NCBI GenBank assembly: GCA_029262735.1
Contig: JAJCYY010000009.1
Coordinates: 1 to 39,514, forward strand
Source: Chloroflexota bacterium
Lineage (GTDB): Bacteria; Chloroflexota; Dehalococcoidia; Lucifugimonadales; Lucifugimonadaceae
Length of the DNA stretch: 39,514 nucleotides
Reading direction: 5' to 3'
The notes under the pieces were generated by a model. That model was not told the origin of the DNA and searched no databases. It worked only from the letters and a program-made list of their open reading frames with translations. Made by a program: the position numbers and the translations under genes. How positions within the stretch are numbered: position 1 is the first letter of the stretch; each line of letters opens with the position of its first letter. This document shows, in pieces, positions 33,798-39,514 of this stretch.

Positions 33798-34133
33798 CTA
33801 TTCTTTGTCCACGTACCTGTACTTGCCGTCTATCGCGTCCGGTTCATCATCGTCATCGTCGAGCTTCCGGCCATGCAGATGCTCGGAGACCAGTTTCCGG
33901 GGAGCAAGAACGACAAACAATGTCAGCAAGATGCCGGTAACAATTACATCGTCTATCTGGCCGATTCCCAGTTTGAAATCCCGCAGGAAGTCAACCGGTG
34001 AGATCACGTATAAGACCGCGGCCAGTGGGAAGATCTTGAGCAGGGGAAACACGCGCCTGTCCCAGAACAGCAGCCACGAAACGCGCAGTAGCTGTCCGAC
34101 GAACGGTATCGCCAACAGCATTCTCACCAGCAT
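33798..34133 (-). CDS. DUF1232 (YkvA-like) small membrane protein
   Basis: A 111-residue protein whose central segment L-A-A-V-L-Y-V-I-S-P-V-D-F-L-R-D-F followed by G-I-G-Q-I-D-D-V-I-V matches the DUF1232 motif (P-x-D-x-I-P-D ... G-x-x-D-D). Two hydrophobic segments flank the motif, and the C-terminus is strongly acidic (D-D-D-D-D-E-P-D). The start ATG at 34133 is chosen because GGAG lies upstream; the longer frame to 34298 is Arg-rich and overlaps the gap before holA. Function of the family is not known. It is divergent from holA. Confidence 0.8.
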   Translation of the reverse strand: MLVRMLLAIPFVGQLLRVSWLLFWDRRVFPLLKIFPLAAVLYVISPVDFLRDFKLGIGQIDDVIVTGILLTLFVVLAPRKLVSEHLHGRKLDDDDDEPDAIDGKYRYVDKE

Positions 34134-34302
34134 TCCGTCGGCTCCTCTACTTCGATGGGGCTCGACCACGGTAAACGCCAAACGACGAGCACTTCCCGCC
34201 ACCGGGCAACCGGCAGACCCCGACCTTGATATCCTCACCGGCGAGACCGCCGCCTGAAGCCGTCCAGTCAGCGACTTTGCCCAACCTGTCAGGAACACCC
34301 CG

Positions 34303-35271
34303 GTGATTAAAGTCTTTCACGGAGATGACGGATTCACAATCAGTGAAGCTGTTCGGCGCGCCAGGGTTTCCGTGGGACCAGAGGATGTACGCGATCCGAA
34401 TACAACACTGCTTGAGGGAAATTCCTTCAAGCCGTTCGACATCATCGCTGCCGCAAGCACGCTACCGTTCCTCGCCGATCGCAGGCTCGTACTGGTCTAC
34501 GGCCTGCTGGAGTCCATGGATGGCCGGGGCAACAGCAGAGGCTCGGAATGGGACGAGCTTCCGAAGATGCTCGCGGACCTGCCCGGTAGCAGTGAGATCG
34601 TATTCGTTGAGTCGACTACGCTCCGTGCTAACGCGAGGGGCGTCAAGGCCGCAGGTCCGGGCGCCGAGGTCCGGGAGTTCAGGTCACCAAGAGGACCCGC
34701 GTTGGAGGCATGGGCGCGCGATCGTTTCACTCGATATGACTCCGCGGCCACCCTGGACGCGGTCGCCCGGCTGGTCTGGCTGGCAGGTGGGAATCTACGT
34801 CTTCTCGACAGCGAGATTGGCAAGCTGGCGCTGTATGCGGGCGAGCGTGAGATCACGCAGTCTGATGTCGATGAGATGGTCGGCGAGGCGAGAGAGGCGA
34901 GCATCTTCGCCGCGGTCGATGCAGTACTGGAACGACGTCCCGGCGTGGCGATGCGCCTGATGTACAGCCTCCTCGAAGGCGGCAGTTCTGTAGGCTCGAT
35001 TATCTCAATGCTGGCAAGACAGGTCAGACTCGTGCTGCTTGCGGGAACCTTGCGCGCCGCCGATGTGCAACAGTCAGAGATCGGCAGCCGCATCGGCCTC
35101 AACAACAGGTACGCACTCGAGAAGACACTGCGACAGGCTTCGCGCTTCGGAAAGAGCTACCTGGCGCTGACTCACCGGCGATTGCTGGATGCCGATATGG
35201 ACATCAAGACCGGCAAGATTGGCGAACGTCTGGCGCTGGAGATCCTCGTCGGCAGGCTCTCCGGCTCATGA
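34303..35271 (+). CDS. holA: DNA polymerase III subunit delta HolA
   Basis: A 322-residue clamp-loader subunit. The first domain has F-H-G-D-D-G-F-T-I near residue 5 and P-F-L-A-D-R-R-L-V-L-V-Y near 55, a common HolA pattern; the family lacks Walker ATP-binding residues, as here. The middle helical part has L-A-G-G-N-L-R-L-L-D-S-E-I-G-K-L and the lid region; the C-terminal collar domain includes S-M-L-A-R-Q-V-R-L-V-L-L and the typical L-L-D-A-D-M-D-I-K-T-G near 299. Length is normal. The start is GTG at 34303; no strong Shine-Dalgarno seen. It loads the beta clamp on DNA with delta prime and tau/gamma, encoded elsewhere. Confidence 0.9.
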   Translation: MIKVFHGDDGFTISEAVRRARVSVGPEDVRDPNTTLLEGNSFKPFDIIAAASTLPFLADRRLVLVYGLLESMDGRGNSRGSEWDELPKMLADLPGSSEIVFVESTTLRANARGVKAAGPGAEVREFRSPRGPALEAWARDRFTRYDSAATLDAVARLVWLAGGNLRLLDSEIGKLALYAGEREITQSDVDEMVGEAREASIFAAVDAVLERRPGVAMRLMYSLLEGGSSVGSIISMLARQVRLVLLAGTLRAADVQQSEIGSRIGLNNRYALEKTLRQASRFGKSYLALTHRRLLDADMDIKTGKIGERLALEILVGRLSGS

Positions 35272-35277
35272 AACCAA

Positions 35278-35308
35278 TCAGCCAGCCCGCTCAACATTCA
35301 GTGGCTGA
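35278..35308. repeat. Inverted repeat after holA
   Basis: TCAGCCA (35278-35284) and TGGCTGA (35302-35308) form a 7-bp stem with a 17-base loop just after holA. No T tract follows, so terminator function is doubtful. Confidence 0.35.
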
Positions 35309-35409
35309 CCGATGCAAACCCGTTCCCGAACCTCTCCGTAATGACGTGGCAGAAGGGTGGGACCACATCACCGGTACGAATTCGCATCACTGCGGGACAA
35401 CCTGAATAC

Positions 35410-36333
35410 ATGAGATTGATTTTTTTAACACTGATCTCTTCTGTTGCCGTGGCGGCCGTTGCGTGCAGCGGTGGAGATTCGAGTGAGTCCACACCAGAAG
35501 GGGGCACAGCGGTCCCTGACGCGACGGCGACTGCTGAACCGCAGGCAACCTCTACGCCTGCTCCTACGGCCACAATGATTCCACTGGTCACGGCCACTTC
35601 CGAAGATGAGCCCGTCTCTGACACCGAAAGCGTGAACCACTACCTGCGCGCCTACGGCCTGCTTGCTTCGGGCGACTACACCGATGCCGAGCGTCAGTTC
35701 AACACCGTCATCGAGCTCGAGCCGGGCTTTGCTCACGGCTGGGACGGTCTAGGCCAGGCGTTCATGTTCCAGGGCGAATTTGAAGAGGCGATGTACTACT
35801 TCGACAGGGCTATTGAGCTACGTCCGACACTCGCTTCCGCCTACGCCAACAGAGCACTCGCCAGGGTGAACCTGACCGACCTCGACGGGGCGCTCCGAGA
35901 TGCGAAGCAAGCTCAACGCCTGGATGATGAAGAGATCGACGCTTACATAGTGATCGGTCGAGTTTTATCTCAGACCGATGATCGCGCTGGAGCGTTGGAA
36001 GCCTTCGACAGGGCTATTGAGCTCGGGCCTGACGACGGCGGAACGTACTGGTGGCGAGGCCGCTTCTGGCGCGACGTTGGTCAAGACTTCGATGCAGCCC
36101 TGGCCGACTTCGACAGGGCCATCGAGTTGAATCCTGCGGTCGCCACAATCTTCCTCGACAGAGCGATCTTGCTGATCCAGGGGCGGGCCGATATCGATCG
36201 GATCAGAGCTGACCTCGACGAGGCGATCTCGCTCTCGCAGGACCCTCGCCTGCCTTCGATCATCGCACGAGCCGAAGAGCTGCTTGAGCTGATCGCCGAT
36301 GTCGAAGCCCAGGCAACCGCCACCGCAGGATGA
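35410..36333 (+). CDS. TPR-repeat lipoprotein
   Basis: A 307-residue predicted lipoprotein. Residues 1-18 form a signal peptide with A-V-A-C at the cleavage site and Cys19 as lipidation residue. A Thr/Pro/Ala-rich linker (A-T-A-T-A-E-P-Q-A-T-S-T-P) runs to about 70. At least four to five TPR units follow, each with the A-x-x-x-F-D-R-A-I-E-L-x-P signature (three nearly identical F-D-R-A-I-E-L copies). TPR domains mediate protein contacts, so this is likely a surface-anchored scaffold. The start at 35410 is chosen because it begins the signal peptide; a frame from 35341 adds a polar N-terminus. Converges with the DUF3179 gene with a 10-base gap. Confidence 0.88.
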   Translation: MRLIFLTLISSVAVAAVACSGGDSSESTPEGGTAVPDATATAEPQATSTPAPTATMIPLVTATSEDEPVSDTESVNHYLRAYGLLASGDYTDAERQFNTVIELEPGFAHGWDGLGQAFMFQGEFEEAMYYFDRAIELRPTLASAYANRALARVNLTDLDGALRDAKQAQRLDDEEIDAYIVIGRVLSQTDDRAGALEAFDRAIELGPDDGGTYWWRGRFWRDVGQDFDAALADFDRAIELNPAVATIFLDRAILLIQGRADIDRIRADLDEAISLSQDPRLPSIIARAEELLELIADVEAQATATAG

Positions 36334-36343
36334 CAACGGTCGT

Positions 36344-37783
36344 TTAGCTGGCCGCTGAGACCGGGCCCGATACCTTGTCGGCGGTTTCGCGCACTTCAGT
36401 ATCCGGCTCAAAAACGGCCCATGCGAACCAGAAATGGTTCTGGTGGATCACCGGCGTCAGCTCGGTGCCTTCCATCAGGCCTGAAGTCGCTTTCCCGGTC
36501 ACGCTCCACATAGAGCCGGTCTCCTGGTCGGTAATCCCATCAGCGCCCAGGTTGAACGTCAGAGTCTGACCGTCCACCTCTCGCTCAAAGACCGTCGTTG
36601 AACCCGACGTCTGATCACGGAACCGTGAATCCAGGAAAGCAGAAAGTGTGCCGTCATCGAAGAAGGCAACCACTTCCTTGCTTCCGATCGTGTCGTTCAG
36701 CACCGGTGCGTCCTTCAGGAAAGAGAACGGGTAAGCGACGCTTGCATCATCGTTCTTTACCGTCAGGACTCGGATCGTTGCCGGGAGACGACCGTCGATC
36801 GGACCGTTGAAGGCAAACGGATTGGTATCGACGGAGTCGTATCCCTCATACGGCGGGTTGTCGTAAGGCCTGATCTCGCGGCCTGATCCGTCAACCTCAC
36901 GAAGCATCAGTTTGCCCTGCGGATACTCGTCAAGGAACGTTTCCCAGGCGATGATCGGGGATGGGATCTGTTCGAGCACCTTGCCTGCCAGCTGGCCGAC
37001 GATCGCCTCGCCGGTGATCTGCTGCCACCAGCTCTCAGTCTGCCGGTCCCACATCACCAGGTCGCTGTTGCGCAGGTTTCCACTGGTGCCAAAGGTCAGT
37101 TCGTGGCCCTCAAGAGTTCGTTCAAACGCAATCGCCGTATTGCAGAGCGGGCAAAAAGTTATCGTCACAGGAACGCCACCAACCACATCGTTGGCAATCT
37201 CCTGCCACATCAGGATCGCAAGTGGATATGCACGGGCGTCACCGTCGATCTTCACCGCGATGACCGGCTCCCTGGGACGCATGTAGTCCGGGGCATCGAC
37301 GGCGGCGACGAATTGAGGTTCGTCGACCGGCTTTATCCGGTCACGCGCCAGCAGATTGCTAATCTCATCGAGAGAAACGGTGCGTTTGTCGAAGTCCGTA
37401 AACCAGTTGTACTGGTTCTGCCAACTGCGGGCTCTGGTGAGCTCCACGCCCTCGAGTTCGGTCAGTACAGCACGTGCGGTTGGACTCAAGAAAAGATCGG
37501 TCACTCCTGAACTTCCTCCGGGATTCGGGGTACTCGAGCCAGTTGGCGTGTCGGTAGCCGGCGGTTGAACCGTTGAAGTCGTGGTTGCGGTTGGATCGAC
37601 CGGTAAAGTTGTGGGCGTCTCCGTATCTGGCAGAACTGCTGTTGGTACGGGAGTGGATGTTGCAGTAGCAGCCGTTTCACCACTACTGCTACAAGCCACA
37701 GCAGTCGCCAGTCCGGCAGTTACGGACAGCAGAATCAACCGCCTCGTCCCCAGCTTCTGTATCTTCCCGATCGGATTTCGCAT
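36344..37783 (-). CDS. DUF3179 domain lipoprotein
   Basis: A 479-residue predicted lipoprotein: basic start, hydrophobic helix, A-V-A-C with Cys31, then a Thr/Pro/Ser-rich linker to about 95. The mature part is a DUF3179 domain, recognisable from R-P-R-E-P-V-I-A-V-K-I-D-G-D-A-R-A-Y-P, M-W-Q-E-I-A-N-D-V-V-G-G-V-P, T-F-C-P-L-C-N-T-A near 225, and F-G-T-S-G-N-L-R-N-S-D-L-V-M-W-D. The C-P-L-C motif could bind a metal or be a redox pair. Function of the family is unknown to me. The ATG at 37783 is chosen, with GGAG upstream though at long spacing; GTG/ATG at 37810/37807 are alternatives that add nine hydrophobic/aromatic residues. Confidence 0.85.
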   Translation of the reverse strand: MRNPIGKIQKLGTRRLILLSVTAGLATAVACSSSGETAATATSTPVPTAVLPDTETPTTLPVDPTATTTSTVQPPATDTPTGSSTPNPGGSSGVTDLFLSPTARAVLTELEGVELTRARSWQNQYNWFTDFDKRTVSLDEISNLLARDRIKPVDEPQFVAAVDAPDYMRPREPVIAVKIDGDARAYPLAILMWQEIANDVVGGVPVTITFCPLCNTAIAFERTLEGHELTFGTSGNLRNSDLVMWDRQTESWWQQITGEAIVGQLAGKVLEQIPSPIIAWETFLDEYPQGKLMLREVDGSGREIRPYDNPPYEGYDSVDTNPFAFNGPIDGRLPATIRVLTVKNDDASVAYPFSFLKDAPVLNDTIGSKEVVAFFDDGTLSAFLDSRFRDQTSGSTTVFEREVDGQTLTFNLGADGITDQETGSMWSVTGKATSGLMEGTELTPVIHQNHFWFAWAVFEPDTEVRETADKVSGPVSAAS

Positions 37784-37918
37784 ATGCCAGCCACTCCAGA
37801 AAAACATCACAGGTATTCAGTGTCCGTCGAACTTATGATGCTGAATACGAGCAACCGACGCGGGCGCACCTTGACAGTTCTTTAACGTTCACAGAGGGCG
37901 ACTTGAATCCGGCAGAAA

Positions 37919-38377
37919 TTACAGGTCAGACAGTGCGCGGTACGCGCTGACCATCTCGACAGCCGCATCAGCGTAGCTCGCAGCGTGAGGGATTCGTGCG
38001 ACGGCCTGCTCTGTGTTGTAAGTGGTTAGCACGCCAAAGATCACCGGTTTTCCGGTCTCCTCCGCCACCCGGGCGATACCGTCTGAAGCAATTGTTGCAA
38101 CATGCTCAAAGTGAGCGGTCTCACCTTTAATGACGGCACCGATAGCGACCACTGCATCGATATCGTCGCGCTCCGCCAGCTTTTTTGCCGCAAGTGGCAG
38201 TTCAACAGAGCCAGGCGCATGTACGACGACGATGGCGTCCGACTCGACACCGAGCTCCTCGAACCGCGCTACACAAAGATCGAGCATTCGGAGCGTCACA
38301 TAGCTGTTAAACCGCGCTACGACGATGCCCACCCTGACACCGGTGCCATTTAACGAAGCCACAATTTCCCTGGCCAC
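37919..38377 (-). CDS. ribH: 6,7-dimethyl-8-ribityllumazine synthase RibH
   Basis: A 152-residue lumazine synthase, the penultimate enzyme of riboflavin synthesis, forming a shell-like oligomer. It condenses 5-amino-6-ribitylaminouracil with 3,4-dihydroxy-2-butanone 4-phosphate. Family motifs are intact: V-V-A-R-F-N-S near 19-25, A-P-G-S-V-E-L-P near 54-61, G-A-V-I-K-G-E-T-A-H-F near 80-90 with the conserved His, and G-V-L-T-T-Y-N-T-E-Q-A near 114-124 where Tyr replaces the common F/D context. Length is typical. The GTG start shares its first base with the ribBA stop (TAGTG), so translation of the two is coupled. Confidence 0.95.
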   Translation of the reverse strand: MAREIVASLNGTGVRVGIVVARFNSYVTLRMLDLCVARFEELGVESDAIVVVHAPGSVELPLAAKKLAERDDIDAVVAIGAVIKGETAHFEHVATIASDGIARVAEETGKPVIFGVLTTYNTEQAVARIPHAASYADAAVEMVSAYRALSDL

Positions 38378-39514
38378 TAATCTCCGTCCCCGATGATATC
38401 GAGCAGGTGGCCCATCTTTTCCTGCTTTGTCCGCAAGTAGCGTGCGCTTTCGTGGTTAGGCTCAACGACCAGCGGCACCTGTTCCACCATCTGTAGTCCG
38501 AAGCCTTCAAGTCCAACGATCTTCTTGGGATTGTTGGTCAGAAACCGGAACCTGGTCACTCCCAGGTCTCGCAGGATCTGGGCGCCAACACCATAACGGC
38601 GCAGGTCCATCGGAAACCCCAGCTTCTCGTTCGCCTCGACGGTGTCGAGGCCTGCATCCTGCAGGCTGTATGCGCGCAGCTTATTGATGAGTCCGATGCC
38701 GCGCCCTTCTTGCCGCATGTACACGAAAACGCCCTTGCCCGCCTTCTCGATCATCTGGAGAGCACGCGCAGCCTGGTCTCCGCAATCACAACGGATCGAA
38801 CCAAACACATCGCCGGTTAAACACTCGGAGTGGACACGGACCAGGACAGGTTCAGACCCATCGATATCGCCCTTCACGAGAGCGACATGCTCATCAGGGT
38901 CAACGAAGCTCCTGTACGCAATAGCCCGGAACTCTCCCCAGCGCGTCGGCAGCCTGGTCTCGACAAGCCGTTCGATTAGCTTCTCATGCGACATCCGATA
39001 GGAAATGATGTCGGCGATCGAAACGACAGGAATATCGTGCTTACGTGATATCTCCTGGAGCTCAGGCCTGCGAGCCATCGTTCCGTTCGGGTTCATAATC
39101 TCGCAGATCACTGCAACAGGGCTCTTCCCGGCCAGTTTCGCCAGGTCGACTGAGCCTTCCGTCTGCCCGGCCCTGACTAGGACGCCGCCCTCCTGATATC
39201 GCAACGGAAAGATGTGACCCGGTTGAACAAGGTTCCGGGAACCGGCCTCCGAGTTAGAGAGAAGTCGAATCGTCTGTGACCTGTCCGCGGCCGAAATTCC
39301 GGTGGTTATCCCGTCCGCAGCGTCCACGGAAACGGTGAACGCCGTGCCGTGCGCAGAGGTATTGTTCTGCACCATCATCGGCAGCTTGAAGCGCGCCAGG
39401 TCCTTGCCGGTCATGGGGACGCAGATGAGGCCTCGGCCCTCAGCGGCCATGAAATTTACGGCCTCGGGCGTGATGTCCTCCGCCGCCATTGCGAAGTCAC
39501 CCTCGTTCTCACGG
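38377..39514 (-). CDS. ribBA: Bifunctional DHBP synthase / GTP cyclohydrolase II RibBA, N-terminus outside window
   Basis: A fused riboflavin enzyme, read here for its last 378 codons and still open at the right edge: the residues R-E-N-E-G-D-F-A, part of the DHBP synthase signature D-R-E-N-E-G-D, come from the last bases of the window, so only a short N-terminus is missing. The N-terminal domain makes 3,4-dihydroxy-2-butanone 4-phosphate from ribulose 5-phosphate; R-Y-Q-E-G-G-V-L and R-A-G-Q-T-E-G-S-V-D-L are present. The C-terminal domain opens the GTP ring; V-H-S-E-C-L-T-G-D with C-D-C-G provides zinc Cys ligands and M-R-Q-E-G-R-G-I-G-L is the active-site motif. It is followed immediately by ribH. 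An FMN riboswitch, if any, would be upstream of the window. Confidence 0.96.
   Translation of the reverse strand, partial: RENEGDFAMAAEDITPEAVNFMAAEGRGLICVPMTGKDLARFKLPMMVQNNTSAHGTAFTVSVDAADGITTGISAADRSQTIRLLSNSEAGSRNLVQPGHIFPLRYQEGGVLVRAGQTEGSVDLAKLAGKSPVAVICEIMNPNGTMARRPELQEISRKHDIPVVSIADIISYRMSHEKLIERLVETRLPTRWGEFRAIAYRSFVDPDEHVALVKGDIDGSEPVLVRVHSECLTGDVFGSIRCDCGDQAARALQMIEKAGKGVFVYMRQEGRGIGLINKLRAYSLQDAGLDTVEANEKLGFPMDLRRYGVGAQILRDLGVTRFRFLTNNPKKIVGLEGFGLQMVEQVPLVVEPNHESARYLRTKQEKMGHLLDIIGDGD

Noticed and set aside
34134..34298. N-terminal extension of the DUF1232 protein
   Set aside because: Arg-rich and outside the conserved domain; the ATG at 34133 has a GGAG upstream.

Overview
The window reads as a chromosomal stretch of a free-living bacterium, moderately GC-rich and densely coded, with about 37 protein genes and no rRNA, tRNA, CRISPR array, phage module or transposase that I could recognise. 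The gene families (two gamma-glutamyltransferase-like proteins without signal peptides, a COG4948 enolase-superfamily dehydratase, DUF4392 and DUF1445 proteins, DUF6886, a YchF GTPase with a G-S-G-K P-loop, lipoproteins with Thr/Pro-rich linkers) and the lack of a clear Shine-Dalgarno sequence at many starts suggest a Chloroflexota lineage, possibly Dehalococcoidia/SAR202-like. This placement is inference, not proven by a marker gene.

Layout. 1-237: the 3' end of a probable glycerol-1-phosphate dehydrogenase-like gene, then a tiny membrane protein on the minus strand (270-431). 611-7842: an amide and gamma-glutamyl scavenging block: acetamidase/formamidase (-), gamma-glutamyltransferase 1 and an FAD amine/amino-acid oxidase as a tight pair (+), a ChrA chromate transporter (-) and gamma-glutamyltransferase 2 (+). 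8055-11445: aspartate dehydrogenase and PEP synthase, both minus. 11687-17920: cupin, miaB, nadA, a P-loop kinase, a GH51 arabinofuranosidase and nadC, all plus. With the aspartate dehydrogenase this gives a complete NadB-free route from aspartate to nicotinate mononucleotide.

18026-27406: accessory region. A beta-propeller lipoprotein, an MFS transporter, a DUF4392 protein, a secreted TIM-barrel glycosidase-like protein, a DUF1445 protein, a small thioredoxin-fold protein, DUF6886, a small membrane protein and a galactonate-dehydratase-like enolase-superfamily enzyme. DUF4392 and DUF1445 are the two domains fused in mammalian D-glutamate cyclase; here they are separate genes on the same strand, flanking the secreted protein.

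27486-39514: mostly minus-strand housekeeping: a four-helix sensor-like membrane protein, SelB, HemW, an unknown conserved-looking protein, YchF, DUF1232, then holA and a TPR lipoprotein (+), a DUF3179 lipoprotein, ribH and ribBA (the last running off the right edge). SelB implies that the organism decodes UGA as selenocysteine somewhere in its genome.

How they fit together: a recurring theme is glutamate, gamma-glutamyl and 5-oxoproline chemistry (two GGTs, an amine oxidase, an amidase, split D-glutamate cyclase). A second theme is cofactor biosynthesis (NAD, riboflavin, heme delivery, Fe-S radical enzymes). The best candidate for something under-described is the split D-glutamate cyclase locus with its embedded secreted protein.
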